Below are positions 25,930 to 35,201 of a stretch of DNA of 64,000 nucleotides, one piece after another. How positions within the stretch are numbered: position 1 is the first letter of the stretch; the number at the start of each line of letters is the position of its first letter. Origin of the DNA: Prauserella endophytica (GTDB lineage Bacteria > Actinomycetota > Actinomycetes > Mycobacteriales > Pseudonocardiaceae); the NCBI RefSeq assembly GCF_005146945.1, contig NZ_SWMS01000015.1, positions 1-64,000 on the forward strand, written 5' to 3'. Position numbers and translations under genes: made by a program. The notes under the pieces were generated by a model. That model saw only the letters and a program-made list of their open reading frames with translations, made no database searches and had not been told where the DNA came from.

Positions 25930-26739
25930 GTGCCGGGACGCAGGAAACCTAATCCCCCAGAGGAAGAACCGTCAAACGAGAGCCGGGACTACTCGGTACG
26001 AGCGGTCGAGCGAGTGTGCTCGATCCTCAACCTCGTACAGGAGTCGGTGGACGGCGTGACCCTCAACGCGGTCGCGAAGACGACCCAGCTGCCGAAGTCG
26101 TCGGCCTTCCGGTACCTCTGGACCCTGGAAAACCACCGGTACGTGGAGCGCGACACCGACAGCGGCCTGTTCAGGCTGGGACTGGGCTTCGTCGGGATGC
26201 AGTCGCGGCATCTCGAGGTGCTGCGCGAGCGGGCGCGCCCGTGGCTGGAGCGGCTGCGTGACGAGTACGACGAGACCACGAACCTGGGCATCCTGGACGG
26301 CAACGCGGTGATCTACCTCGACATCGTCGAGAGCAGGCGCACGGTCCGGCTCTCGGTGTCCAACGGTCACCGGGACCCGATCCACTCGACGGCACTGGGC
26401 AAGGCGATCGCGGCGCACCTGCCCGAAGACCGGGTCCGCGAGATGCTGGCGCAGGCGGGCATGCCGGGCGTCACGCCGAACACCATCACGACCCCGGACG
26501 CGTACCTCGATGAGCTCACCAAGGTGCGCGAAGACGGGTACGCGGTGGACAACGCGGAGAACGAGCCGGACGGCCGCTGCGTGGCGGTGCCGATCCTGGG
26601 CACGCGACTGCCGGCGGCGATCAGCCTGAGCGCCCCGGCGTCGCGCTTCGCACCGGAAGACGTCGCCAAGGCGGCGGAGTCACTGCAGAAGATCGCGGAC
26701 CAGATCGCAACTCCGGAAGAGCGCCCGGAGCGGGGTTGA
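25930..26739 (+). CDS. IclR-family transcriptional regulator, copy 2
   Basis: The 269-residue protein matches copy 1 along its length: winged helix (SILNLVQESVDGVTLNAV, LPKSSAFRYLWTLENHRYVE) and GAF-like ligand domain (LGILDGNAVIYLDIVESRR, RDPIHSTALGKAIAAHLPE). GTG start after AGGTGG. It stands at the edge of the catabolic island of NTF2, SDR, deacylase and transporter genes, and is the best candidate for their regulator. The ligand is unknown. Confidence 0.92.
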   Translation: MPGRRKPNPPEEEPSNESRDYSVRAVERVCSILNLVQESVDGVTLNAVAKTTQLPKSSAFRYLWTLENHRYVERDTDSGLFRLGLGFVGMQSRHLEVLRERARPWLERLRDEYDETTNLGILDGNAVIYLDIVESRRTVRLSVSNGHRDPIHSTALGKAIAAHLPEDRVREMLAQAGMPGVTPNTITTPDAYLDELTKVREDGYAVDNAENEPDGRCVAVPILGTRLPAAISLSAPASRFAPEDVAKAAESLQKIADQIATPEERPERG

Positions 26740-26803
26740 AGCGCGCACCAGCCGGAAAATCAGCAGTGATCGAGCGCTTCCACGGTTCAGGGATAATATC
26801 CAT

Positions 26804-27217
26804 TCACTGAGAGAACTTACGCAGCCTGACGATCTCGTTCCCCTGAAAATCGAATATCGCGACAGCTTCCTTGTCCGGACCTGATGCCCCGCTCTTCTTG
26901 TCCACTGAACACTCAGACCACAGCACCACTACCCTGTCGCCTTGAGCGAAGTACTCCAGACTCCTGGTGAGACGGATCTCTTCGGCCAGCATCGGATCGG
27001 AGAGGGATCCGAACAAGTCGGTTACGTAGCTCACGAGTTCCTGTTTTGAGCAGGTCGATCCGGAACTCGCAGGTGACGCGTATTCGAACACGACCTTTTC
27101 AGCCAACAGATCGAAGAATGGACGGTAGTCATCCAGGCTTCGTTCAGTGATCTTGGTGTCGAGATGGGACAAGGCTCTTCTTGCCAATTCAACTCGATCG
27201 ACTAGCACGTCATTCAT
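26804..27217 (-). CDS. NTF2-like (SnoaL/ketosteroid isomerase fold) protein
   Basis: The 137-residue form starting at MNDVLVDRVELARRAL aligns with the NTF2-like protein at 32778; longer starts at 27236 or 27274 are possible, the latter overlapping the SDR stop. The pattern YRPFFDLLAEKVVFEYASPA, then EYFAQGDRVVVLWSECSV, is typical of the NTF2 fold, which hosts isomerases, dehydratases and ring-opening enzymes. It lies directly downstream of, and is probably cotranscribed with, the SDR gene. Moderately lower GC than the flanks. Confidence 0.75.
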   Translation of the reverse strand: MNDVLVDRVELARRALSHLDTKITERSLDDYRPFFDLLAEKVVFEYASPASSGSTCSKQELVSYVTDLFGSLSDPMLAEEIRLTRSLEYFAQGDRVVVLWSECSVDKKSGASGPDKEAVAIFDFQGNEIVRLRKFSQ

Positions 27218-27266
27218 TGCCGTTGACCCCATCCATACGGTCGCCTGTACCGGGCTACCCACTTTG

Positions 27267-28334
27267 TCAGGCATCGCGCCACGTCGACGCGACGCCGCTT
27301 TCCGCCTCAGCCGGAATGAACTCGCCTCCGGACACACCCCGGCGTGCGGACTCGACCATGGTTCGATAGTCGTACCGTGGCTCATAGTCGAGACGCTGAC
27401 GCGCGGCCGCGATGCTCAGCTCCAACCGGAACGTCATCGGCATTTCCACCATCCGTTTGGGGACACCGAAGGCTTTCGAGACCACCGAGGCCCCCTCCGC
27501 GTGCGAGGTGGGTTCCGCGGCAGCGATATTGAATGCGTGACCGAGAGCCCCCGGCGCTGTCATCGCCCGGTAGACACCTTGAACCGCGTCACGGACGTCG
27601 ACCATGCTCAAGGTCCAGGGCGCACCGTCCGGGCCCGTCAGGCCCACCGCCGCGTCGGCGGGAACATCCCTGACAGCGGCTTCGTAGAGCTTCGCAAGAT
27701 CGGGCTGGTTCTCGAACAATGGCCACAGATGGCTGTCCTTGCCCATCGACTGCCACTGGAGGATGGAGCGCCAGAAGCCGGCACGGAAGATGTTCGGCGC
27801 CTCTTCCGGACTCACCACGGTCGCGAACCGCACGATCGAGAACGGCAGGTCGAACTGCGCGGCGTGGTTTCGCAGGATGATCTCGCCGAGCAGCTTGGCC
27901 GTACCGTAGTAGTCTGCGGGTTCCTGGGGCGCACTCTCCGTCAGTGGCACGGCCGGCGGCGCCCCAGGACGGTACGTTCCGTCCGAACTAACCAGAACGA
28001 ACCGCTCGATGTCACCACCGGCATGAACGACGCCTTCGAGCAGGCGCAACGTTCCGAAGGCGTTGACGTCGAAGAACCGGTCCACCGGAGTAGCACCCCG
28101 AACCAGTTGCGCGGCGAGGTGAACCACGTGGGACACGTCCTTGCACGCCGAGTCGATCGCCGCTTGATCGGCGAGATCCGCCTCGACAATCTGCACCTCG
28201 GCGAACCGGTCGAGCTTGCCGGCGTGCGGATCACCCGGCATCACCATGGCCCGCACGCCGTAGCCCTCTGCCAAGAGCCGTCGGACCATGTTCGCGCCTA
28301 CGCGACCTGACGCACCCGTCACCAAAACCCGCAT
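27267..28334 (-). CDS. extended SDR, NAD-dependent epimerase/dehydratase-like
   Basis: The 355-residue protein has an N-terminal TGASGRVG nucleotide loop and the catalytic YYGTAK (Tyr-x-x-x-Lys), with the Thr/Ser position in LVSSDGTY. It is a paralogue of the SDR at 44046 (TGVAGRVG, YYGTSK). Its substrate could be an NDP-sugar or a smaller hydroxy compound. ATG at 28334; TTG one codon earlier is possible. It is divergent from the deacylase gene, with a palindrome in between, so the two sides of the cluster are likely co-regulated. Confidence 0.85.
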   Translation of the reverse strand: MRVLVTGASGRVGANMVRRLLAEGYGVRAMVMPGDPHAGKLDRFAEVQIVEADLADQAAIDSACKDVSHVVHLAAQLVRGATPVDRFFDVNAFGTLRLLEGVVHAGGDIERFVLVSSDGTYRPGAPPAVPLTESAPQEPADYYGTAKLLGEIILRNHAAQFDLPFSIVRFATVVSPEEAPNIFRAGFWRSILQWQSMGKDSHLWPLFENQPDLAKLYEAAVRDVPADAAVGLTGPDGAPWTLSMVDVRDAVQGVYRAMTAPGALGHAFNIAAAEPTSHAEGASVVSKAFGVPKRMVEMPMTFRLELSIAAARQRLDYEPRYDYRTMVESARRGVSGGEFIPAEAESGVASTWRDA

Positions 28335-28416
28335 CAACGATCACCGCTCCTGAGTCGCTTCGCCTGACTGCCGGGTTCCAAGTCGTTCTTGGGTTCGATC
28401 CCCAACACAGCTATAG

Positions 28417-28433
28417 TGAAATAGGCGTTTCGA
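28417..28433. promoter_or_regulatory. 17-nt palindrome TGAAATAGGCGTTTCGA
   Basis: TGAAA and TTTCG half-sites with a 6-nt spacer lie in the divergent region between the SDR and deacylase genes. The element at 37919-37935 before the transporter operon differs at only four positions (TGAAATGAGAGTTTCAA). A common regulator, perhaps the second IclR protein, is likely. Confidence 0.6.
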
Positions 28434-28462
28434 TATTGCAAGACTGCGGGAGGGCGATGCGC

Positions 28463-29404
28463 ATGGCGGGGCCGGGCACAACCTCCCGAGAGGAATCGGT
28501 GCTCACCGGTGGAGCAGTACTGACCACCCTCCGTGGGCACCACGAAGGCCCGACGATCGCCTTACTCGGCGGTGTTCACGGCGACGAGGACGAAGGCGTG
28601 CTGGCCGTGCTCCGTCTGCTCGATGAGGTCTCGCGAGCGCCGCTTGCCGGAACTCTTCGAGCGGTCCCACGGGCCAACCCGGTCGCATGGGCCGCGCAGA
28701 GCAGGTTCAACCCGTTGGATGGGCAGAACCTGGCACGTTGCTTTCCGGGTGACGGTGACGAATCACCGACTTCCGCACTGGCCGCCGGCATCACGGAAGA
28801 GGTCATCACCGGTGCGGACCTCCTCGTCGACCTGCATTCGGCCGGATTGAACTACCAGATGCCACTGCTCTGCGGCTACACCGAGGACAACAGCGCGGCC
28901 GAGCAGTCCCGGCGGGCCGCGGTCGCCTTCGGCGCTCCCCTCATCTGGTCGCATCCGCGTACCGGACGGGGACGAAGCCTGTCCGTCGCCGCCGACCAAG
29001 GCATTCCGGCTGTCTACGCTGAGTGCACCGGGGGCGGAGCCGTGCGCAGCCGCGAGCTCGACACCTATGTTCGTGGCGTCCTCGGCATCATGGCCGAGAT
29101 CGGAATGCTGCCGGAAACGTACCGGCCCGGAAGCGTGCTGGACGCCGCATGGGTGTACGGAGACGGCGACCTCGACGATGGCGCTCAGTCCAAGTACGAC
29201 GGCTTGTTCACCGCCACGGTGGCAGCGGGAGCCGCTGTCGCTCACAACCAGGAGATCGGTCGGCTCTACGACTACCACGGCGGTCTGCTCGAGACCGTGC
29301 GTGCCTCCTACGACGGTGTCGTGATGTTCCTCCGGCACCGTGCCCGAACGTCGGTCGACGACGTGCTCTTCGTACTGGCCAGGACCAGCGCACACCAGGA
29401 GTGA
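28463..29404 (+). CDS. succinylglutamate desuccinylase/aspartoacylase (AstE/AspA)-family deacylase
   Basis: The ATG at 28463 has GGGAGGG 8 nt upstream. The 313-residue protein shows the zinc-carboxypeptidase-like signature GGVHGDEDEG (His and Glu ligands), ANPVAWAAQSRFNPLDGQNL, NLARCFPG and LLVDLHSAG with the third ligand. Family members remove acyl groups from N-acyl amino acids (AstE, aspartoacylase, DoeB of ectoine breakdown). Beside a dipeptide-type transporter and amino-acid-type PLP enzyme it probably deacylates an imported N-acyl compound. First of a four-gene plus-strand operon. Confidence 0.88.
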   Translation: MAGPGTTSREESVLTGGAVLTTLRGHHEGPTIALLGGVHGDEDEGVLAVLRLLDEVSRAPLAGTLRAVPRANPVAWAAQSRFNPLDGQNLARCFPGDGDESPTSALAAGITEEVITGADLLVDLHSAGLNYQMPLLCGYTEDNSAAEQSRRAAVAFGAPLIWSHPRTGRGRSLSVAADQGIPAVYAECTGGGAVRSRELDTYVRGVLGIMAEIGMLPETYRPGSVLDAAWVYGDGDLDDGAQSKYDGLFTATVAAGAAVAHNQEIGRLYDYHGGLLETVRASYDGVVMFLRHRARTSVDDVLFVLARTSAHQE

Positions 29405-29409
29405 ACCAG

Positions 29410-30534
29410 GTGGAACCTCGCAGCCAAGGACTGAGCCGATTCGCAGCGGATCTTCCGGCCGTCGACGACTTCATCAGCCTCGGAGAGGGAAACACACCCC
29501 TGCTGTCCCTCCCGGTCCTCGCCAGGCAGCTCGGGATTGGTCAGCTGTCCGCGAAACTGGAGTCGCAGAATCCCACGGGCTCCTACAAGGACCGGGTCGC
29601 TACGATGTCGCTATCCCTGGCACGGCAACGAGGGCAGAACGGGTGGATAGCCACGTCGTCCGGCAACGCCGGGCTGTCGATGGCCGCCTATGGTACGCGG
29701 GCAGGGCTTCCCGGTTTCCTGTGTCTCGTCGCGTCGGCCCCCTTGGAGAAGCGCCAGCCCCTGATGCCGTACTCGATCGGCGTTGTCGCCGTCGAGGGAG
29801 TCGGGAGGCGTTCGAAAGCTTCCACCGACAACAGTCTCTTCGACCACGTTCGCTCGGCCGCGGAACGTCACGATCTGTACCTGGCGATCACCGCCCACGA
29901 GTTCAACCCCGAAGGAATGCGCGGCATCGACACCATCGCGTACGAACTCGTCGAGCAGGCGCCCGATGCCTCACATGTCTACGTTCCCACCGGCGGTGGG
30001 GGTCTGGCCACCGCCATCGGACGAGGGCTGCGGCACCGTGAGTCGGCGGCGAAAGTGGTCATCTGTCAGCCGAACGGGTGCTCGCCCATCGCCCGTCATC
30101 TCAACCACGAGATTCCGTCACCTGTCATCGAGACGTGCGAGAGCGAGATCTCGGCGCTGCAGATCCCACACCCACCCGACGGGGTCCCCGCGGCCAAGAC
30201 CGTGCTCGATTCCGGAGGGTGGGCCACCGCGACGGAAGACGACGCGATCCTCGCCGCCCAACGGCGACTGGCGGAGACGGAAGGCGTGTTCGTGGAACCC
30301 GCGTCGGCCGCGTCCCTCGCCTGCCTCGAACGCGACGTCGCGGAGGCCCGCATCGGCTTCGACGCCCATGTAGTACTCATTCTGACCGGCGCGGGCTGGA
30401 AGGACCTGAGCCGCTTCGGCGCCGAAGCGGCCGCGATTCTCCCGGCCGAGCTCGACGAGGTCCCGGCATGCGTCGACGACTGGGCCGCGACCTCCATTCC
30501 GGGTTTTCGCCGCACGGATTTCGTAGCCCGCTGA
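29410..30534 (+). CDS. threonine synthase-like PLP enzyme (fold type II)
   Basis: The 374-residue protein has the PLP lysine in NPTGSYKDR, the substrate loop TSSGNAGLSMAAYG and the phosphate-binding VPTGGGGLATAIG. It resembles threonine synthase or threonine dehydratase-type lyases that eliminate or replace a beta/gamma group. GTG at 29410 is favoured by AGGAG 8 nt upstream; GTG at 29401 overlapping the deacylase stop is also possible. In this context it probably breaks down the amino acid released by the deacylase, rather than making threonine. Confidence 0.85.
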   Translation: MEPRSQGLSRFAADLPAVDDFISLGEGNTPLLSLPVLARQLGIGQLSAKLESQNPTGSYKDRVATMSLSLARQRGQNGWIATSSGNAGLSMAAYGTRAGLPGFLCLVASAPLEKRQPLMPYSIGVVAVEGVGRRSKASTDNSLFDHVRSAAERHDLYLAITAHEFNPEGMRGIDTIAYELVEQAPDASHVYVPTGGGGLATAIGRGLRHRESAAKVVICQPNGCSPIARHLNHEIPSPVIETCESEISALQIPHPPDGVPAAKTVLDSGGWATATEDDAILAAQRRLAETEGVFVEPASAASLACLERDVAEARIGFDAHVVLILTGAGWKDLSRFGAEAAAILPAELDEVPACVDDWAATSIPGFRRTDFVAR

Positions 30535-30575
30535 CTCGATCCCTGGAGGACCGATGCGCACGACTGGCAGGGCCC

Positions 30576-31445
30576 ATGGTTAGGTCGACATCCGACTTCA
30601 CGCTGCGAGCGGCGCCGGTCTCCGACTCGGTTTCCGGCCTCGGCGAATCGCCGCTGTGGGACCCCAACGCCGGGCTCCGCTGGCTCGACATCGCCGGTGA
30701 CCGGCTCCACACCATCGACACCGACGGCCACGAGTCGTCGATCCCCCTCTCGCTGACCGCCACGGCCATCGAACTCGGTCCGGACTCCCACCTGTTCACC
30801 GTGACCCGGACCGGGTTCGGCTGGCTCGATCCCGGCACCGGACAGATCGCGCAGAAGGTGACGACCACGGAGGCCGATGGTGTCACGATGAACGACGCCG
30901 CGATCGACCCCCGCGGCAGGGCCTGGGCCGGGTCCGCAGTCATGGACGACAGCCGTCGAGGCGCTCTGTACCGCCTCGACGACCGTGGCGTTGCCACCCA
31001 GTTGCGCCGGCTGAGCATGTCGAACGGCATCGACTGGTCGCCGAGCGGCGACACGCTGTACCACGTCGACAGCACCGCTGGCACCGTCACCGCCTGGGAC
31101 TACGATCTCGGCTCCGGCGAACTGGGGGCAGCTCGTGTTCTCCGTACCGTTCCGCGCGAGATCGGCCTTCCCGACGGGCTCGCCGTCGACGCGGAAGGTT
31201 CGATCTGGCTCGCGATCTGGGGCCCCGGGCAGGTGTGGCGTCTCGATCCGCGAACCGGCAAGGTCACGGCCACCGTGAACGTGCCGACTCCCTGCACGAC
31301 GAGCTGCGCCTTCGGAGGTCCAGGCCTGTCCATTTTGTACATCACGACCGCGAACCACGAGCAACCGGAAGGCGGTGGTCTCCTGTACGCGGTCGAGGCA
31401 CCCGTGACCGGCCGCTACGCCCACCGATTCGCCGGAGCCCTGTGA
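30576..31445 (+). CDS. SMP-30/gluconolactonase/LRE-like protein
   Basis: The 289-residue beta-propeller shows the SMP-30 signature positions: GLGESPLWDP with the metal-binding Glu, MNDAAIDPRGRAWAGS with Asn and Asp, and LPDGLAVDAEGSIWLAIW with Asp. Such enzymes hydrolyse sugar or other lactones using a divalent cation. The start is uncertain: GGAGGA precedes an ATG at 30554 in another frame that opens a nine-codon reading frame closing as ATGGTTAG, which overlaps the chosen ATG. Either translation re-initiates there, or the gene has a small frameshift at its start. Confidence 0.85.
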   Translation: MVRSTSDFTLRAAPVSDSVSGLGESPLWDPNAGLRWLDIAGDRLHTIDTDGHESSIPLSLTATAIELGPDSHLFTVTRTGFGWLDPGTGQIAQKVTTTEADGVTMNDAAIDPRGRAWAGSAVMDDSRRGALYRLDDRGVATQLRRLSMSNGIDWSPSGDTLYHVDSTAGTVTAWDYDLGSGELGAARVLRTVPREIGLPDGLAVDAEGSIWLAIWGPGQVWRLDPRTGKVTATVNVPTPCTTSCAFGGPGLSILYITTANHEQPEGGGLLYAVEAPVTGRYAHRFAGAL

Positions 31446-31450
31446 GAACG

Positions 31451-32215
31451 ATGATGCATCGAACCGGAGTCGCACTCGTCACTGGAGCGTCACAAGGAAT
31501 CGGAGCCGCGATCGCGCGGCGGCTAGCGGCGGACGGCGAGTTCGTCGCGATCAACAGCTACCCCGACGAGGACATGATCGCCGCCGCGAAGAACCTCGCC
31601 ACGGACATCCAGAGTGCCGGCGGAAAAGCGACCGTACTGCCCGCCGACATCAGCGACCCGTCCTCGGTGGACACGATGTTCACCCAGTGCGAGCACGAGC
31701 TCGGGCCGGTCCGCTCACTAGTGCTCAACGCCGCCGCGACCGGCCGCTCTACGTGGCACGAGATCACCGAGGACGAGTGGGACCGGATCGCCGACGTCAA
31801 TCTGAAGGGCCTCTTCCTGTGCTGCCGTCGAGCATTCACCAGGTCCGACCAGCCGGAGAACTCGGCGATCGTCACGGTCAGCAGCGTGCAGGCCAAGCTC
31901 GGCGCACCCAAATCCCTGCACTACGCGACGACCAAGGCGGGCATCATCGGGTTCACGCGGTCCCTCGCCGGTGCGCTCGGGCCTCGCGGCATCCGCGTCA
32001 ACTGTGTGATGCCGGGCGCGATCCAAACCGAGGCCGAGATCGTGGCCTTCCCCGACCAGGAGCAGGTCGCCGAGATCATGTTCGCCAGCCAGATGCTGCA
32101 TCGCAGGGGGAAGCCGGAAGACATCGCCAACGTCGTGAGCTTCCTACTCGGCGACGACAGTTCGTTCATGACGGGTCAGACGGTCTGCGTCGACGGCGGC
32201 TGGGTCCTGCTCTGA
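31451..32215 (+). CDS. classical SDR oxidoreductase (FabG-like)
   Basis: The 254-residue protein has TGASQGIG, a LNAA segment in place of NNAG, the catalytic Ser in VTVSSVQAK and YATTK (Tyr-x-x-x-Lys), plus the closing VDGGWVLL. It reduces or oxidises a small hydroxy/oxo substrate with NAD(P). ATG at 31451; an in-frame GTG at 31442 overlaps the lactonase stop. It ends the plus-strand operon of deacylase, threonine-synthase-like, SMP-30 and SDR genes. Confidence 0.9.
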   Translation: MMHRTGVALVTGASQGIGAAIARRLAADGEFVAINSYPDEDMIAAAKNLATDIQSAGGKATVLPADISDPSSVDTMFTQCEHELGPVRSLVLNAAATGRSTWHEITEDEWDRIADVNLKGLFLCCRRAFTRSDQPENSAIVTVSSVQAKLGAPKSLHYATTKAGIIGFTRSLAGALGPRGIRVNCVMPGAIQTEAEIVAFPDQEQVAEIMFASQMLHRRGKPEDIANVVSFLLGDDSSFMTGQTVCVDGGWVLL

Positions 32216-32236
32216 GCTTAGAGTTTCACGCACCGT

Positions 32237-32776
32237 TCAAGTCGACTCCGGAACGTGGCTCGACCAACCGACGCCAAGTTCCGACTCGATATAGTCATTC
32301 AAATTGGAGATGATCCTTATTTTGGTTATCAGTCCGTCCGCGAAGTCCATGACGACAGCATTCCAGTTATTACGCACAGTCTTCGCTGTTTTTGTGATGA
32401 AGTATCTCTCTTCGTTTATCATCACCACTCGGTCCCCACTAGCCAGGAACTCTAAGGGCTTCGCTACAGGGTCCTCGAGATCGACGTCAACGATGACATC
32501 TTGCTCCCAAGTCAGCATCTCTACCAAGGCTCGCTTACCACGGACCTCACCTGGGTAAGTCGGCAAACCTGGACACTTCGGGCCTTCATGAGACCAAACC
32601 ACATCTTCTGCCAAGAGCTCAAAAAGTACCTCGTCGCCGTTACCCGAAGCCCTATAGGTAGAATTGATATAAAAGAACGACCACGCACGTAACGCAAGGC
32701 CGATATTAACTTGCTCACGAGTCCATCCGCCATTAAAATTGGTCGAACCATGGCCGTCCACGCCACGCAGAACCAT
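32237..32776 (-). CDS. NTF2-like protein, 179 residues
   Basis: ATG at 32776 has GGGGGGAG 6 nt upstream and lies one base after the stop of the preceding NTF2-like gene. The sequence shows the cone-shaped NTF2 fold pattern (EVLFELLAEDVVWSHEGPKC, LEFLASGDRVVMINEERYF, NAVVMDFADGLITKIRII). It probably works with the neighbour as a dimer or pair. Base composition is clearly poorer in GC than the flanking chromosome. Confidence 0.75.
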   Translation of the reverse strand: MVLRGVDGHGSTNFNGGWTREQVNIGLALRAWSFFYINSTYRASGNGDEVLFELLAEDVVWSHEGPKCPGLPTYPGEVRGKRALVEMLTWEQDVIVDVDLEDPVAKPLEFLASGDRVVMINEERYFITKTAKTVRNNWNAVVMDFADGLITKIRIISNLNDYIESELGVGWSSHVPEST

Positions 32777-32777
32777 T

Positions 32778-33221
32778 TCACTCTCCCCCCAACAGGAACC
32801 GATGGGCATCTACAAACTCCATCATTTCCCTAATACGCCTATCCCTAACCAGCAGACCGTCTGCGAACTCCAAAATTATTGCAAACGCCTTTCCTTCGAC
32901 ACGGCGCCCATTCGCCCTAATTCGGTAACTCTCACGCCCCAGGATTGCCACCTTATCCATCCCCCCTACAAACTCAACGCTTCCATCGACGCGCAGCTCA
33001 TCGAAAAGCTCATGCAACCCTGACAAAAAGAATTCTTCAACGGCGGCTTTACCGTGGATGTAACGACGTAAGGGAGTTCCTGAGGGAACACCAAACTCTA
33101 ACGATATGTCCGGAGCCAACAGATTCAAGTACGGCGCGTAAAAATCTGACTCTGAACCTCGCTGCAGATCAACACTCTCAAGAGTACAAAGTGCCTTCTT
33201 CGCCAGAATGTGTTCGCTCAT
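32778..33221 (-). CDS. NTF2-like protein, 147 residues
   Basis: The protein starts at MSEHILAKKALCTLES and aligns with the NTF2-like protein at 26804 (YAPYLNLLAPDISLEFGVPS, RRYIHGKAAVEEFF, FADGLLVRDRRIREMMEF). A gap of 100 nt separates it from the ATPase gene upstream on the same strand, so it may belong to the transporter operon. Low GC. Three NTF2-like proteins in one cluster suggest successive isomerisation or dehydration steps, or one heteromer. Confidence 0.75.
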   Translation of the reverse strand: MSEHILAKKALCTLESVDLQRGSESDFYAPYLNLLAPDISLEFGVPSGTPLRRYIHGKAAVEEFFLSGLHELFDELRVDGSVEFVGGMDKVAILGRESYRIRANGRRVEGKAFAIILEFADGLLVRDRRIREMMEFVDAHRFLLGGE

Positions 33222-33321
33222 ACTCACTTCCCAGAACCGTTGCGATCGCCGTTGAACATGGGCGACATCACATACATCTATACGCGTCAATCTATCATCC
33301 CGACGCTCGCCGGCCCAGGGC

Positions 33322-34326
33322 TTAGTTTCGCCCAACCGATGCGGTTTTTGCATACGGGTGATGGCAAGCAAAATCGCGCCCCGGCTCCTCTTCAACTCTC
33401 GGGCGCACGGAACAAATCTCTGTAACTCGCTCGCACCTATCGCGGAACCGGCATCCTTCCAAAAACGATTCCGGGCGACGAACCTGCCCAGGAATAGACT
33501 TCAATTCGTCATCCCCTTCCTCCAGACTGACACTTGCGGACACGAGTCCAGCCGTATATGGATGTCGAGGATCCTGTAGCACTTCAGTAGTCAAGCCTGT
33601 CTCCACGATTTGGCCGGCATACATTATCGCAATTCTCTGCGTGAACTCCGACACTAAAGCTAAGTCGTGACTGATAAATAGCAACGCAAATCCAAGATTG
33701 CTTTGAAGATTAAGCAAAAGTTCCATTATTTGCGCCTGTACAGTGACATCGAGCGCGGTAGTCGGTTCGTCAGCCACCACAAGTCTAGGATTTCGCGCCA
33801 GTGCCAGCGCAATGAGCACCCTTTGCCTCTGGCCACCCGACAGTTGATACGGTTTAGCGCGTAAGATACGTCGAGTCTCACCGAGCCTTACTGACTCCAG
33901 AAGTTCTGCTGGCGTTGCCTCTGCCCCTGAGCGCTTGCAGACTTGCGTTAGTTGACTTCCTACGCTCATCCCAGGGTTCAAACTCGTCATCGCATCCTGG
34001 TATACAATCCCTATACCTTGCCCGCGTATGCTTCTACGCCGACTTTTACTCATCGACCTAACGTCTGTTCCGAGGAACTCGATGCGGCCGTTTGCGACTG
34101 CACTAGAAGGGAGCAGGTCCGAGACAGCCAAACCCAGAATAGACTTCCCGCAGCCTGATTCACCGACGATTGCTAGGCGCTCGCCCGAACCAATGGAGAG
34201 GTTAATGTTGTCCAATACGGAAACCGGCCCATAACGTCGAGGGAAACGAACCGACAAGTTCTCGATCTCGAGGATATCTTCTCCCATTAGTTCCCCCATT
34301 CGCACTCCGGTATCAACTCCGCTCAT
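33322..34326 (-). CDS. dipeptide/oligopeptide ABC transporter ATP-binding protein (DppD-like)
   Basis: The 334-residue ATPase has Walker A GESGCGKS, the signature LSGGQRQRV, Walker B VVADEPTTALD and H-loop FISHDLA, then the OppD/DppD-type C-terminal extension with CRFRDRCERVTEIC. It powers peptide-like substrate import with the permeases upstream. ATG overlaps the permease stop (ATGA) and follows GAGG. The partner ATPase lies on the other strand at 39313, beyond an insertion-sequence remnant. Confidence 0.92.
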   Translation of the reverse strand: MSGVDTGVRMGELMGEDILEIENLSVRFPRRYGPVSVLDNINLSIGSGERLAIVGESGCGKSILGLAVSDLLPSSAVANGRIEFLGTDVRSMSKSRRRSIRGQGIGIVYQDAMTSLNPGMSVGSQLTQVCKRSGAEATPAELLESVRLGETRRILRAKPYQLSGGQRQRVLIALALARNPRLVVADEPTTALDVTVQAQIMELLLNLQSNLGFALLFISHDLALVSEFTQRIAIMYAGQIVETGLTTEVLQDPRHPYTAGLVSASVSLEEGDDELKSIPGQVRRPESFLEGCRFRDRCERVTEICSVRPRVEEEPGRDFACHHPYAKTASVGRN

Positions 34327-35201
34327 CGGGACCTCAACCGCCTGCCGATTGCGTCCGAAAACCTGTTTAGAAGTATCACAGTCAGAAGAATGGCGGCGCC
34401 GGGAAATAGCGAAACCCACCAGGCCCCTGATTCCAGAACCTCTTGCCCATCACGGATCATGTTTCCCCACGAGGGTGCCGGCTGCTTAGTTCCCGCACCA
34501 ATAAATGAGAGTGCAGCTTCGGCAACTATCGCGTCCGCCATAACAAGCGTCGTATAGACCAGAACCGGGACTCCAGCGTTGATGCCCACATGGTAGCCGA
34601 CCAGTCTCACTGGACGGGTACCAATGAGCCGTGCGGCTGTGACATAATCTTCACCGTACTCACTAAAGACAGCACCGCGAACTACTCGCGCCATAGGAGG
34701 GGTGTATATAATCGCTAGCACGATGATCGTCGTCGACATACTCGGACCGATCGCAGCGGCCAGCACGATCGCTAACAGGATGCCAGGAAATGCCAATGCG
34801 ATCTCAGTGGTACGCATGACCAAGGTTCCAAGCCATTTTGGACCAGTGGCTGCGATTGCACCGAGGACTCCGCCTGCGATTAGCGCACCCAGTGCAGAAG
34901 TCAGCGCAACAAAGAGACTGATCCTCGCTCCATACAACACTCGCGTCGCGACATCGCGACCCGTTTGGTCTGTGCCGAATATATTCTCGGAACTCGGAGT
35001 GGCGAGCGGCTGTTCAGTACCGAGCTCTGTCGGGGACGTAGACACCAGGGCCGGCAGTACTAGCAGCACCAGCGCAGCTCCTAGTATAATTAGGAGCGAC
35101 CAGATGGATAACGAACCCAGCTTTTTAGTCCGCAACATTGGAAAGTACCGATAGCGTCGACTGTCGGAAGTGCGTCGGCCCTGTGGCAACTTGAGCGTCA
35201 T
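34323..35201 (-). CDS. ABC transporter permease (DppC-like)
   Basis: The 292-residue membrane protein has an N-terminal segment (LSIWSLLIILGAALVLLVLP), the periplasm-type loop with FGTDQTGRDVATRVLYGAR typical of DppC/OppC, about six membrane helices, and the ATPase-contact EAA-like loop (DYVTAARLIG). ATG overlaps the DppB-like stop. Low GC region. Confidence 0.92.
   Translation of the reverse strand: MTLKLPQGRRTSDSRRYRYFPMLRTKKLGSLSIWSLLIILGAALVLLVLPALVSTSPTELGTEQPLATPSSENIFGTDQTGRDVATRVLYGARISLFVALTSALGALIAGGVLGAIAATGPKWLGTLVMRTTEIALAFPGILLAIVLAAAIGPSMSTTIIVLAIIYTPPMARVVRGAVFSEYGEDYVTAARLIGTRPVRLVGYHVGINAGVPVLVYTTLVMADAIVAEAALSFIGAGTKQPAPSWGNMIRDGQEVLESGAWWVSLFPGAAILLTVILLNRFSDAIGRRLRSR

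Noticed and set aside
29410-30534. thrC (threonine synthase)
   Set aside because: The fold fits, but no hom or thrB is nearby, and the neighbours are deacylase and lactonase genes.
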